This document shows positions 1-7,768 of a DNA stretch of 64,000 bases, in pieces. The position numbers and the translations under genes are program-made. The notes under the pieces are model-generated. The model did not search any database. It had not been told where the DNA came from and saw only the letters and a program-made list of their open reading frames with translations. The DNA comes from an uncultured Collinsella sp. (GTDB lineage Bacteria; Actinomycetota; Coriobacteriia; Coriobacteriales; Coriobacteriaceae), in contig CAJLTA010000010.1 of assembly GCA_905209455.1 (NCBI GenBank), positions 1 to 64,000 of the forward strand, given 5' to 3'. Position 1 is the stretch's first letter. Each line of letters begins with the position of its first letter.

Positions 1-1
1 C

Positions 2-46
2 GAGGCCGAGCGCAAAATGAATTCTAAAAAACACCTTGCCAAATAG
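2..46 (+). CDS. C-terminal end of an unidentified protein (truncated by window start)
   Basis: A reading frame open from the first bases ends in a TAG at 44-46 and would give a lysine-rich tail (EAERKMNSKKHLAK). The codons GAG GCC GAG CGC are typical of genes in this window, and a strong hairpin terminator follows 14 bases later, so this is probably the true end of a plus-strand gene. Fourteen residues are too few to assign a family. A second frame ends at 25-27 and cannot be excluded. Confidence 0.4.
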   Translation, partial: EAERKMNSKKHLAK

Positions 47-60
47 GAGCGTCAGACCAG

Positions 61-105
61 AAACGCCCCCGTTCGTAGCTCCGGAGGAGCAGAACGGGGG
101 CGTTT
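61..105. terminator. Bidirectional hairpin terminator between convergent genes
   Basis: A perfect 14-bp stem (61-74 with 92-105, left arm AAACGCCCCCGTTC) encloses a 17-base loop. The arms begin with AAA and end with TTT, so both directions end in a short U run. It lies between the plus-strand gene ending at 46 and the minus-strand pta ending at 164, and can serve both. Confidence 0.8.
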
Positions 106-163
106 CATTGGTCGAGGACGTTTTCAGGGGTTAGCCCGTACGGCCTTCGGGCGAGTGCGTGCG

Positions 164-1144
164 CTACTCAGCCATCTGAGCCTGGACGGCGGTGATGGCC
201 ACGACACCCACGATGTCGTCGGCAGAGCAGCCGCGCGAAAGGTCGTTGACCGGCTTGGCGATGCCCTGCAGGATGGGACCGTAGGCGTCAGCGCCAGCGA
301 AGCGCTGGACCAGCTTGTAGCCGATGTTGCCGGCCTCGAGGTCGGGGAACACGAGCACGTTGGCCTTACCGGCAACGGAGGAGCCGGGAGCCTTGAGCTG
401 GGCGACGGTGGGGACGATAGCGGCGTCGAGCTGCAGGTCGCCATCGATGGCGAGCTCGGGAGCCTTCTCCTTGCAGAACTTCACGGCCTCCTGGACCTTC
501 TTGGCGACCTCGCCACCGGCGGAGCCCATGGTGGAGTAGGAGAGCATGGCCACGTGCGGCTCAACGTTGCCCATAAAGGTGGACCAGGAGTGGGCCGAGG
601 CGATGGCGATCTCGGAGAGCTCGTCGGAGGACGGGTTGATGTTGAGGCCGCAGTCGGCAAAAATCAGCGTGCCGTCGGTGCCGAACTGTGGGGTGTCGGT
701 GCACATCACGAAGAAGGCCGAGACCAACTTGGTGCCCGGGGCGGTCTTGAGAATCTGCAGCGCGGGGCGCAGAGTGTCGGCGGTGGAGTGGCAGGCGCCG
801 GAGACCAGGCCGTCGGCGTCGCCCATCTTGACCATCATGGTGCCAAAGTAGGTGGCGTCCATCACCTGGGCGCGAGCCTGCTCGATGGTAACGCCCTTCT
901 TGGCGCGGAGCTCGGCAAACTTCTGCGCGTACTCCTCGTGCTTCTCGGCATTGCGCGGGTCGATGACGGTAGCGCCGGGAACGTCGATCTCGTCGGGGTT
1001 GCCCAGGATGACGATCTTTGCCAGGCCCTCCTCGATGATCTTGGTGGCGGCGACGATGGTGCGCGGGTCCTCGCCCTCGGGCAGGACGATGGTCTTAAGG
1101 TCGGCCTTGGCGGCAGACTTCATACGGTTTAGGAAATCGCTCAT
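164..1144 (-). CDS. pta: Phosphate acetyltransferase
   Basis: This 326-residue protein is a stand-alone PTA/PTB-domain enzyme that interconverts acetyl-CoA and acetyl phosphate in the cytoplasm, the step before acetate kinase in fermentative ATP formation. Family hallmarks are the N-terminal KTIVLPEGEDPRT (about residues 17-29), a central DGLVSGACHSTADTLRP block, SYSTMGSAGG, GDLQLDAAIVP and a C-terminal KPVNDLSRGCSADDIV. The length matches the short single-domain class without the DRTGG regulatory domain. An AAGGAG box 5 bases before the ATG supports the start. No acetate kinase gene is adjacent; the upstream gene is divergent. Confidence 0.95.
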   Translation of the reverse strand: MSDFLNRMKSAAKADLKTIVLPEGEDPRTIVAATKIIEEGLAKIVILGNPDEIDVPGATVIDPRNAEKHEEYAQKFAELRAKKGVTIEQARAQVMDATYFGTMMVKMGDADGLVSGACHSTADTLRPALQILKTAPGTKLVSAFFVMCTDTPQFGTDGTLIFADCGLNINPSSDELSEIAIASAHSWSTFMGNVEPHVAMLSYSTMGSAGGEVAKKVQEAVKFCKEKAPELAIDGDLQLDAAIVPTVAQLKAPGSSVAGKANVLVFPDLEAGNIGYKLVQRFAGADAYGPILQGIAKPVNDLSRGCSADDIVGVVAITAVQAQMAE

Positions 1145-1197
1145 GTTACTCCTTACAAGCGTTTCGCTAAGCTCCAGGCGCCCGGCTGTACACGAAT

Positions 1198-1218
1198 AAA
1201 CCCGCTGCTAGCGGGTTT
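1198..1218. other. Short perfect hairpin between pta and glf
   Basis: A 9-bp perfect inverted repeat with a 3-base loop (AAACCCGCT, GCT, AGCGGGTTT) lies 54 bases upstream of pta and 158 bases upstream of glf, between divergent genes. There is no strong T run, so it is either a weak insulating terminator or a hairpin in the pta 5' leader. Confidence 0.4.
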
Positions 1219-1291
1219 ACCTTTCAATAATGTACGCCGCGGTGCTTGAGCTTTCCTTGTGTGGCAAGCTCATTATAGGACGCATTAGCGC

Positions 1292-1331
1292 TATAATCGC
1301 TCTGATAAATATGTCTCGAAGAATGTTCGAG
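1292..1331 (+). promoter_or_regulatory. Possible glf promoter with palindromic operator
   Basis: A consensus-like -10 hexamer TATAAT lies at 1292-1297 but no convincing -35 is seen at the usual spacing. About 18 bases downstream is the perfect inverted repeat CTCGAA-gaatg-TTCGAG (1315-1331), where a repressor could block transcription. Both are sequence observations; the regulator is unknown. Confidence 0.3.
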
Positions 1332-1375
1332 AAAAGCCCAGCTAACGAGCCCGTGGCTTTTGACAAGGAGTATCG

Positions 1376-2578
1376 ATGCAGATTACCTCAGGCCTGCCTG
1401 AAGGCTTTAATGCCGGTGCGTACGACGTGATCGTTGTCGGCGCCGGTTATGCCGGTGCCGTTTGCGCCCGCCGTCTTGCCGAAACTATCGGCTATCGTGT
1501 TGCCGTTTTGGAACGCCGTAGCCACATTGCGGGCAATGCCTTCGACTGCACTGACGAGGCGGGAATCCTGGTCCACGAGTATGGTCCGCACATCTACCAT
1601 ACCTTTAACGAGCGCGTCCACAATTTCCTGTCGCGCTTTACCAAGTGGACGGACTACCAGCACAAGGTGCTCGCCAACATCAACGGTACCCTTATGCCCG
1701 TGCCCTTTAACCATGCGAGCCTTAAGCTTGCCTTTGGCGATGAGCGCGGCGAGGAGCTGTATCAGAAGCTCGTGGAGACCTTTGGCAAGGACGTCAAGGT
1801 CCCCATCATGGAGCTGCGCAAGAAGAACGACCCGGATCTTGCCGAGGTCGCCGATTACGTCTACGAGAACGTCTTTTTGCATTACACCATGAAGCAGTGG
1901 GGCCAGACGCCCGATCAGATCGACCCCTCGATCACCGGCCGCGTTCCCGTCTTTGTGGGCGATGACGATCGCTACTTCCCGCAGGCTCCTTTCCAGGGCA
2001 TGCCGCAGGACGGCTATACCGCGCTGTTCGAGCATATGCTCGACCACGATCTGATTGATGTGTTCTGCGACGTGGACGCCCGCGACCTCTTCGAGATCGA
2101 CGAGACCACCGTCAAGATCGACGGCAAGGTCTATGGTGGCGAGATCGTCTACACCGGTCCACTCGACGAGCTGTTCAACCTCGACCTGGGCGCGCTGCCG
2201 TACCGCACGCTCGATATGAAGTTCGAGACGCTCGATATGGACCAGTTCCAGCCCGTGGGCACCGTCAACTACACTACGAGTGAGGACTATACGCGTATCA
2301 CCGAGTTCAAGAACATGACCGGTCAGGTTTTGCCCGGCAAGACCACCATCATGAAGGAGTACTCCAAGGCCTATACGCCCGGCTCGGGCGAGACGCCGTA
2401 CTACGCTATCCTGGAGCCCGAGAACCGTGAGCTCTACGAGCGCTATCTTGAGCGCGTTCAGAACCTGACGAACTTCCACCCGGTGGGTCGTCTGGCCGAG
2501 TATCGTTACTACGATATGGACGCTGTGACCAATTCCGCCCTCGATCTTTCGGATGAGATTATCGCCTGCCATGCATAA
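1376..2578 (+). CDS. glf: UDP-galactopyranose mutase
   Basis: This 400-residue flavoenzyme converts UDP-galactopyranose to UDP-galactofuranose, the donor for galactofuranose-containing cell-surface glycans. An N-terminal FAD-binding Rossmann motif VVGAGYAGAVCARRLAE (about residues 21-37) is followed by the typical HEYGPHIYHTFNE block and by YTGPLDELFN in the second half. Length is normal for the bacterial family. An AAGGAG box 6 bases before the ATG supports the start. The next gene, a glycosyltransferase, overlaps its end by 8 bases, so the two are probably translated together and may act in one glycan pathway. The acceptor glycan is not known. Confidence 0.95.
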   Translation: MQITSGLPEGFNAGAYDVIVVGAGYAGAVCARRLAETIGYRVAVLERRSHIAGNAFDCTDEAGILVHEYGPHIYHTFNERVHNFLSRFTKWTDYQHKVLANINGTLMPVPFNHASLKLAFGDERGEELYQKLVETFGKDVKVPIMELRKKNDPDLAEVADYVYENVFLHYTMKQWGQTPDQIDPSITGRVPVFVGDDDRYFPQAPFQGMPQDGYTALFEHMLDHDLIDVFCDVDARDLFEIDETTVKIDGKVYGGEIVYTGPLDELFNLDLGALPYRTLDMKFETLDMDQFQPVGTVNYTTSEDYTRITEFKNMTGQVLPGKTTIMKEYSKAYTPGSGETPYYAILEPENRELYERYLERVQNLTNFHPVGRLAEYRYYDMDAVTNSALDLSDEIIACHA

Positions 2579-3602
2579 AGTCATAACATTCGGTATTCCC
2601 TCGTATAACGCCGCCAAGGACATGGACCATTGCATCACCTCCATCTTGGAGGGGAGCAATTACGCCACCGATATCGAGATTATCGTGGTGGACGACGGCT
2701 CCAAGGACGAGACGGCCGCCAAGGCCGACGAGTGGGAGGCACGTTATCCCGGTATCATCCGCGCGGTACACCAGGAGAACGGCGGCCATGGTATTGCCGT
2801 CCTTTCGGGTCTGCGCGAGGCGCAGGGCACCTACTATAAGGTTGTCGACTCGGACGACTGGCTCGACGGAGCGGCGCTTTCGACCATGCTGTCGATTCTG
2901 CGTGGCTTTGAGGAGCGCGACCAGCGCGTTGACCTGTTTATCTCGAACTACGTGTACGAGAAGGTTTACGAGGGCACGCATACCGCTATTGGCTACAAGT
3001 TTGCCCTGCCGCGCAAAAAGATTTTCTCTTGGGACCAGATCGGACACTTCCGTCCCGATCAGAACCTGCTCATGCACAGCCTGTGCTATCGCACCGATGT
3101 GCTGCGCGAGTCCAATCTGCCTATGCCGGCACACACGTTCTACGTGGATAATATCTACGCATACGTGCCGCTGCCGCGCTGCAAGACCATGTACTACGCC
3201 GACATCGACCTCTATCGCTACTTTATCGGTCGCGAGGGCCAGAGCGTCAATGAGGCCACGATGGTCAAGCGCCTGGGTCAGCAGTTCCGCGTAACGCGCA
3301 TCATGATGGAATCGTTCCACCTGTACCAGGACGTTGAGTCCTCGCGTCTGCGTTCGTACATGATGGGCTACTTCACCATGATGATGGCGATTTGCTCGGT
3401 GCTCACCAAGCTTTCCGAGGAAGATTGTGCCGATGAGCGCCTGAAGACGCTGTGGAAGGACCTGAAGGAGTACGACGAGCGCATGTATCGTCGCGCTCGC
3501 TACGGCGTGGTCGGATTCTTTACCAACCTGCGTGGACGGGCCGGAGACAAAACCACACTCGGCCTATACCATCTTGCCTCAAAGATCTTCAAATTCAACT
3601 AA
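2571..3602 (+). CDS. Glycosyltransferase family 2 protein
   Basis: This 343-residue protein starts with a GT-A fold domain: FGIPSYNA near the N terminus, the nucleotide-binding IIVVDDGSKDET (about residues 37-48), and the metal-binding DSDDW segment near residue 95. The second half is less conserved. The chosen ATG at 2571 overlaps the glf stop; an in-frame ATG at 2553 would add six residues with no better ribosome site. Coupling to UDP-galactopyranose mutase suggests transfer of galactofuranose or assembly of a galactofuranose-containing glycan, but donor and acceptor are inference. Its C terminus (ASKIFKFN) recurs in a decayed copy on the opposite strand at 3770-3840. Confidence 0.85.
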   Translation: MHKVITFGIPSYNAAKDMDHCITSILEGSNYATDIEIIVVDDGSKDETAAKADEWEARYPGIIRAVHQENGGHGIAVLSGLREAQGTYYKVVDSDDWLDGAALSTMLSILRGFEERDQRVDLFISNYVYEKVYEGTHTAIGYKFALPRKKIFSWDQIGHFRPDQNLLMHSLCYRTDVLRESNLPMPAHTFYVDNIYAYVPLPRCKTMYYADIDLYRYFIGREGQSVNEATMVKRLGQQFRVTRIMMESFHLYQDVESSRLRSYMMGYFTMMMAICSVLTKLSEEDCADERLKTLWKDLKEYDERMYRRARYGVVGFFTNLRGRAGDKTTLGLYHLASKIFKFN

Positions 3603-3634
3603 CTGTTGAGTAATCGCTGCCGATAGGTTGACTG

Positions 3635-3744
3635 GGCCCCTTGGCCTTTAGTTTGCTACTGCGAACAGTCCTGCTCGCACGGAAAGCACATTAAGTGCTT
3701 TCCGGCTCGTGCGGAACTTGTATCAAACTAAAGGCCAAGGGGCC
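3635..3744. repeat. Long hairpin element A (conserved core, unique 21-bp arms)
   Basis: Perfect 21-bp arms (3635-3655 and 3724-3744) enclose a 68-base core containing an inner 9-bp hairpin (GGAAAGCAC, ATTAA, GTGCTTTCC). Read on the minus strand, the core begins GTTCCGCACGAGCC and ends GCGAGCAGGACTGT. The same core appears in elements at 3840-3960 and 62071-62198, although their arms have unrelated sequences. It lies 32 bases after the glycosyltransferase stop, so a terminator role is possible. Confidence 0.8.
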
Positions 3745-3769
3745 TTTGCTATAAGAATCGATTGTCGGA

Positions 3770-3840
3770 TTATTTGAATTTGAAGATCTTAGACGCGCGG
3801 TACACAGGGGCTGGGCTGAAAGGGATCTTGTTGAGTAGGT
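3770..3840 (-). pseudogene. Remnant of a second glycosyltransferase C terminus
   Basis: On the minus strand a frame ending in TAA at 3770-3772 reads LLNKIPFSPAPVYRASKIFKFK. Its last residues match the end of the neighbouring glycosyltransferase (ASKIFKFN), and 17 bases at 3773-3789 are an inverted copy of the end of that gene. The frame runs straight into hairpin element B and no intact gene precedes it. This is best read as the last piece of an inverted, lost glycosyltransferase gene. Confidence 0.5.
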
Positions 3841-3960
3841 TGCCCGGTGGGGCTTGGTTATGTTTGTCGCGAGTTCCGCACGAGCCGAAGAGCACTTAAT
3901 GTGCTCTTCGTGCGAGCCAGGACTGTAGAGCAGCAAACATAACCAAGCCCCACCGGGCAA
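3840..3960. repeat. Long hairpin element B (conserved core, unique 27-bp arms)
   Basis: Perfect 27-bp arms (3840-3866 and 3934-3960) flank a 67-base core with an inner hairpin GAAGAGCAC-TTAAT-GTGCTCTTC. The core is in the opposite orientation to that of element A. Compared with A and C the inner stem carries compensating changes (GAAGAG paired with CTCTTC instead of GGAAAG with CTTTCC), which argues that the folded structure is selected. It lies 14 bases past the end of the minus-strand peptidase gene. Confidence 0.8.
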
Positions 3961-3974
3961 CCGGTCAGGTTAGG

Positions 3975-4976
3975 TTACTTCGCGGCACCCGGGATGCCGT
4001 GGGAGGTTTTGGCGGTTTTGGCTCCGTTTACGATGGCGGTCTGTAGGGCCCTTACGGCGAGCATGCCCAACAGGTCCAAGGGTACGGCGGCGCTTGCCTG
4101 GGCACTAAGTTTGCCACTGGCGAGGGTGTAGATGGTGTCGCCGTCGTTGGTGGTGTGCGTGGGGCGGATTGCGTGCGCATAGGCGTCTGCTGCCATCTGG
4201 GAGACCTTGGTGGCCTGAGCCTTGGTGAGCTCAACGTTGGTGACGATGCAGCTGATGGTGGTGTTGGTGCGGTCGAGCGGCATTTGCATGGAGCCAGCTG
4301 CGGCAAAGGCTGCGAGCTCCATGTCGACAATCTGGTCGCTATCAGCTGCAGCGCGCATGCCAGCTACCCATTCACCGGTGAAGGGGTCGACGACATTGCC
4401 GCAGGCGTTGACCGAGACCACAGCACCCACCTTAACAGGGCCGAGCGCCACGGCGGCAGCGCCTAGGCCGGCCTTCATGCAGGTGGCGGGGCCCATGAGC
4501 TTGCCCACGGTGGCACCGGTGCCGGCACCTACATTGCCCTGCTCGAGTGTTGCAGGGGTATTGTCGAGCGCCTCGCGCACGGCGGAAATGCCAGCCTCAA
4601 TGTCGGGGCGTACGGTGGGGTCGCCAAAGGCGAGGTCGAAGATGCAGCTGGAGCACACGATGGGCACCTGCGTGGGGCCGACGGGAAGGCCGATGCCGCG
4701 GCTCTCGAGCTCGCGGGCGACGCCGCTTGCGGCCTCCAGACCAAAGGCCGATCCACCCGAAAGGCAGACGGCGTGGACCTTGTCCACGGTGTTCTCGGGA
4801 CGCAGCAGGTCAGTCTCGCGCGATGCCGGGGCACCGCCGCGAACGTCAACACCGCCGGTGGCGCCCTCGGGTGCCACGATTACGGTGCAACCGGTACCGG
4901 CCTCCTCGTCCGTATAGTTGCCAAAGCAAAAGCCATCGACATCGCAAACGTCAATGGCCTCAAGCAGTGTATCCAT
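3975..4976 (-). CDS. P1 family (DmpA/NylC-like) peptidase
   Basis: This 333-residue protein belongs to the P1 family (MEROPS S58 type) of N-terminal nucleophile hydrolases, which includes L-aminopeptidase/D-esterase DmpA and nylon-oligomer hydrolase NylC. It shows the GCTVIVAPEGATGGVDVRGG opening, VCLSGGSAFGLEAASGV, and GNVGAGTGATVGK near residue 148. The sequence RTNTTISCIVTN (about 236-247) fits the self-cleavage site, with N238/T239 the likely cut and T239 the new nucleophile. The natural substrate is unknown. It is the last of a minus-strand series after maf, with a 101-base gap. Confidence 0.85.
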   Translation of the reverse strand: MDTLLEAIDVCDVDGFCFGNYTDEEAGTGCTVIVAPEGATGGVDVRGGAPASRETDLLRPENTVDKVHAVCLSGGSAFGLEAASGVARELESRGIGLPVGPTQVPIVCSSCIFDLAFGDPTVRPDIEAGISAVREALDNTPATLEQGNVGAGTGATVGKLMGPATCMKAGLGAAAVALGPVKVGAVVSVNACGNVVDPFTGEWVAGMRAAADSDQIVDMELAAFAAAGSMQMPLDRTNTTISCIVTNVELTKAQATKVSQMAADAYAHAIRPTHTTNDGDTIYTLASGKLSAQASAAVPLDLLGMLAVRALQTAIVNGAKTAKTSHGIPGAAK

Positions 4977-5046
4977 GTTTTACTCCTATCGGTTTTCCGC
5001 CGGGCCTTATGCCCGGTCGGGATCCGTACGGTACGCCGAAATTGTA

Positions 5047-5069
5047 GGCGCTGGGGGATACCCAGCGCC
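5047..5069 (-). terminator. Possible weak terminator after maf
   Basis: A 9-bp perfect stem (GGCGCTGGG at 5047-5055 with CCCAGCGCC at 5061-5069) lies 9 bases past the maf stop. On the minus strand only TACAATTT follows, so termination would be partial and the peptidase gene could still be co-transcribed. Confidence 0.4.
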
Positions 5070-5077
5070 AGATGCAA

Positions 5078-5659
5078 TTACGATAGTTTTTGAATCGCGC
5101 GCGCGACGCGAGCGATGGGCAGGCCCACCACGTTGTAGAAGTCGCCCGAAATATCGTGCACGAGCATGCGTCCTCCTGTGCCCTGAATGCCGTAGGCGCC
5201 GGCTTTGTCCATGGGCTCGCCTGAGGCGACGTAGCGCTCAATCTGCTCATCGGTAAGCTCGTAGAACGTCACGTCGGTCACATCGACAAACGACAGGCTC
5301 TCGGCGGCGTGTGGGGCGGTGGTGTCTCCGCCCCTAACGATGCAGACACCGGTTGCCACCTGATGCGTGCGGCCCGAAAGCTCACGGAGCATGGCGCAGG
5401 CATCATTCTCGTCTGCGGGCTTGCCTAAGATCTTGCCATCGAAGGTGACGATGGTGTCGGCCCCGACGGTCAGCTCGTTGGGCTCGGCGTGTTCGGCGGC
5501 AACGGCAGAGGCTTTGGCGCGCGCCAAGCGCTCGACGAGTGTAAGCGGGGCTTCCCCATCAAAAGGCGTTTCATCAATATCTGCGGGAATCACGCGAACG
5601 TCATAGCCCGCTTCGCGCATCAACTCGATGCGGCGCGGTGATTGCGAAGCCAAAATCAT
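5078..5659 (-). CDS. maf: Maf-family nucleotide pyrophosphatase
   Basis: This 193-residue protein is a Maf/HAM1-fold nucleoside triphosphate pyrophosphatase, a house-cleaning enzyme that hydrolyses modified or non-canonical dNTPs/NTPs; the family is also linked to septum inhibition. The signature ILASQSPRR opens the protein, followed by TVGADTIVTFDGKILGKP with the likely catalytic aspartate near residue 70, and GAYGIQGTGG toward the C terminus. The ATG overlaps the stop of the upstream DJ-1 gene in an ATGA arrangement, so it is probably translated by re-initiation. The exact nucleotide preferred cannot be read from the sequence. Confidence 0.92.
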   Translation of the reverse strand: MILASQSPRRIELMREAGYDVRVIPADIDETPFDGEAPLTLVERLARAKASAVAAEHAEPNELTVGADTIVTFDGKILGKPADENDACAMLRELSGRTHQVATGVCIVRGGDTTAPHAAESLSFVDVTDVTFYELTDEQIERYVASGEPMDKAGAYGIQGTGGRMLVHDISGDFYNVVGLPIARVARAIQKLS

Positions 5660-6198
5660 AGCTGAATGCCCTCGGCAACCTTCTCGACAGCCTTGTCGCC
5701 GGCGAGCGTACGCAGCAGCTTAAGCGCAAAGGGGAGCGACTGGGCCATGCCGCTGGCAGTGATGATGTTACCGTCGTGCGTGACCTTGTCGCCGGTATAT
5801 GCGCCCTCGGGGAAGCTCTTCTCAAAGCCGGGGAAGCACGTGGCGTGGCGCCCCTCGAGCAGGTCGAGCTCGCCCAGGATAAACGGGGCGGCGCAGATGG
5901 CGGCAACATGCTTGGTCGCGGCGAACTCGCAGACTACGTCGCAGACGCGCTGGTCGGCGCGCAGGTTGGTGGCGCCGGGCAGACCGCCGGGCAGCACGAC
6001 GCAGTCATACTCGTCAAAGTTGATCTCGTCAAAGAGCGCATCGCAGGTCACGGGGATCTGCAGCGAGCTCACGACCTCGCGGGTGGGCATGATCGAGACG
6101 AGCGTGGCGCGCGCGCCGCCGCGACGCATGACATCGACCATGGTCAGGCATTCAATCGTTTCAAAGCCATCGGCGGCAAGAACGGCAACGCTGGGCAT
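5656..6198 (-). CDS. DJ-1/PfpI family protein
   Basis: This 180-residue protein is of the ThiJ/DJ-1/PfpI superfamily (YajL/DJ-1 clade length). The nucleophile-elbow cysteine is visible in VAAICAAPFILGE at C102, and the conserved acidic partner is in DGFETIE near the N terminus. Members act as protein or nucleotide deglycases, chaperones or oxidative-stress proteins; which applies here is open. The start at 6198 has AAAGGA 6 bases upstream and is preferred over a longer frame that runs toward the preceding terminator. It overlaps maf by 4 bases, making a two-gene unit. Confidence 0.85.
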   Translation of the reverse strand: MPSVAVLAADGFETIECLTMVDVMRRGGARATLVSIMPTREVVSSLQIPVTCDALFDEINFDEYDCVVLPGGLPGATNLRADQRVCDVVCEFAATKHVAAICAAPFILGELDLLEGRHATCFPGFEKSFPEGAYTGDKVTHDGNIITASGMAQSLPFALKLLRTLAGDKAVEKVAEGIQL

Positions 6199-6288
6199 AA
6201 GGGTTCCTTTCATAGGGCGGCATACAATTAGCCGTCTTATACCCCGAAGACCCCCGCTTGCCACGCTCGATTTTCCTATGTTTAAAAA

Positions 6289-6342
6289 GGGACGGGGATT
6301 AGATAATCATTCGGTACTAATTGATTATCTAATCCCCGTCCC
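6289..6342 (-). terminator. Long perfect hairpin terminator (GGGACGGG type)
   Basis: Perfect 21-bp arms (6289-6309 and 6322-6342, outer sequence GGGACGGGG) enclose a 12-base loop. On the minus strand the stem is followed by TTTTT, so it terminates the methyltransferase gene that ends 13 bases before it. The outer GGGACGGG also begins the terminator after xerD (23212), where the inner arms are different. Confidence 0.9.
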
Positions 6343-6354
6343 AAAAATCATCAG

Positions 6355-7668
6355 CTAGTTGCGCTTGAGGTGGACGACGGTTTCGCAGTGGAAGGTTTGC
6401 GGGAATAGGTCGACCGGCGTGATCTTGACGGGGGAGAAGGTGTCCTCCTCGACAAAGCGCTTGAGGTCGCGGGCCAGAGTTGCCGGATCACAGCTCACAT
6501 AGGCGACATCGCGCGCACTCGTGCTCGCGATGAGGTCGATCGCCTCAGGGGCGAGGCCCGCACGCGGCGGGTCGACCACCAAGACGTCGGCGTCCTGATC
6601 GGGGAACTCGCGCACCGCGTCGCCGCCGATGACGTCGACGTTATCGAGCTTGTTGATCTCCAGGTTGCGACGCAGGTCGCGCACGGCCGGGCCGTAGGCC
6701 TCGACGGCGGCGACAAAATCACAGCGGCGGGCGAGCGGCAGGGTAAAGGTGCCGGCACCGCAGTACAGGTCCACGGCCAGTTCGTCTTCCTGCGGGTCGA
6801 GGGCGTCCATAACGAGCTCAATCAAAATCTCCGCGCCCTTGGTATTGACTTGGAAAAACGACGGAGCAGACAAGCGCATCTGGCCCTCGGCGATATTCTC
6901 GGTCCAGGAGCCCTCACCGGCGAGCATCTCCACCTTAGAGACGCAGCGGGCCTTCTTCTCGCCCTTGCTCATGACGCGCACTACGCTCGTGGGGTGTGCG
7001 GCGTCTGCCAGAACGCGCGAGACCTGTGAGCGCGGAAAGGAACCCGTGGGCGTCCAGAGCGCGACCTCGAGCGCTTTGGTGCGGCGCGATGCGCGAATGC
7101 CCACGCGCTCGAGGCCCAGGTCGTGGCTGCCGCTCAGATAGTTGAGCGCGCCGACGACGGATTTGAGTGCCTTAGGGAATCGTTTGTCGAACAGCGGGCA
7201 CGCATCGACGGTTACGATCTTGCTGGGATCGACGCCGTGCATGCCAAGGCGAACACGGCCGTTAACGAGGGTGGGCTCCAGCTCAATCTTATTGCGGTAG
7301 CCCCAGTCGTCCTTGGTGTGGCGGATGGGCTGCACCAGTTCATCGATCTGTTCGGGGCTGAACTTGCCGATGCGCTCGAGCGTGGAGCGCAGGTTTTGCT
7401 CCTTGGCGGCGAGCTGTGCCGTGCGTGAGAGATTGCCCCACGAGCAGCCGCCGCAGATGCCCACGAAGGGGCAGGGAGGCTGAATGCGATCGGGGCTTGG
7501 CTCCAGAATCTCGGTGGTGCGGGCGCGCATGAACGACTTTCCGTCCTGTACGACCTCGGCCTCGACGGTGTCGCCTGCCACGGCGCCCTGCACAAAGACG
7601 GCCTTGCCGTTGTCGGCGTGCGCCAGCCCGTCGGCGCCGTAGGTCATCGATTCTATGGTGAGCTTCAT
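6355..7668 (-). CDS. 23S rRNA (uracil-5-)-methyltransferase, RlmD/TrmA family
   Basis: This 437-residue SAM-dependent enzyme methylates C5 of uridine in RNA. An N-terminal TRAM domain (about residues 1-55) precedes an iron-sulfur cluster motif CPFVGICGGC (C66, C72, C75). The catalytic domain has FQVNTKGAEIL, the SAM-binding DLYCGAGTFTLPLA, VDPPRAGL, and the nucleophilic cysteine in SCDPATLARDLK. These mark the RumA/RlmCD branch, but the exact target uridine cannot be read. The start at 7668 has AGGA just upstream; two upstream in-frame ATGs (7704, 7686) would add up to 12 residues without a ribosome site. Confidence 0.9.
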   Translation of the reverse strand: MKLTIESMTYGADGLAHADNGKAVFVQGAVAGDTVEAEVVQDGKSFMRARTTEILEPSPDRIQPPCPFVGICGGCSWGNLSRTAQLAAKEQNLRSTLERIGKFSPEQIDELVQPIRHTKDDWGYRNKIELEPTLVNGRVRLGMHGVDPSKIVTVDACPLFDKRFPKALKSVVGALNYLSGSHDLGLERVGIRASRRTKALEVALWTPTGSFPRSQVSRVLADAAHPTSVVRVMSKGEKKARCVSKVEMLAGEGSWTENIAEGQMRLSAPSFFQVNTKGAEILIELVMDALDPQEDELAVDLYCGAGTFTLPLARRCDFVAAVEAYGPAVRDLRRNLEINKLDNVDVIGGDAVREFPDQDADVLVVDPPRAGLAPEAIDLIASTSARDVAYVSCDPATLARDLKRFVEEDTFSPVKITPVDLFPQTFHCETVVHLKRN

Positions 7669-7768
7669 ATTCCTGCCTGTCATTCGCGTTGTTGTCCGCA
7701 CCATGGTAGCAGGGAAAAGCGCCCCGCATTCGAGGCTTTCCTCAAATGCGGGGCGCTTCTACAAACGT

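Noticed and set aside
1230..1430. 66-codon frame overlapping the start of glf
   Set aside because: It lies across the glf promoter and start in another frame and has no ribosome site.
1388..2659. 423-codon minus-strand frame opposite glf
   Set aside because: Low-complexity antisense translation over a clear UDP-galactopyranose mutase gene.
3691..3960. 89-codon minus-strand frame across hairpin elements A and B
   Set aside because: It spans both arms of hairpin structures and is out of frame with the glycosyltransferase remnant.
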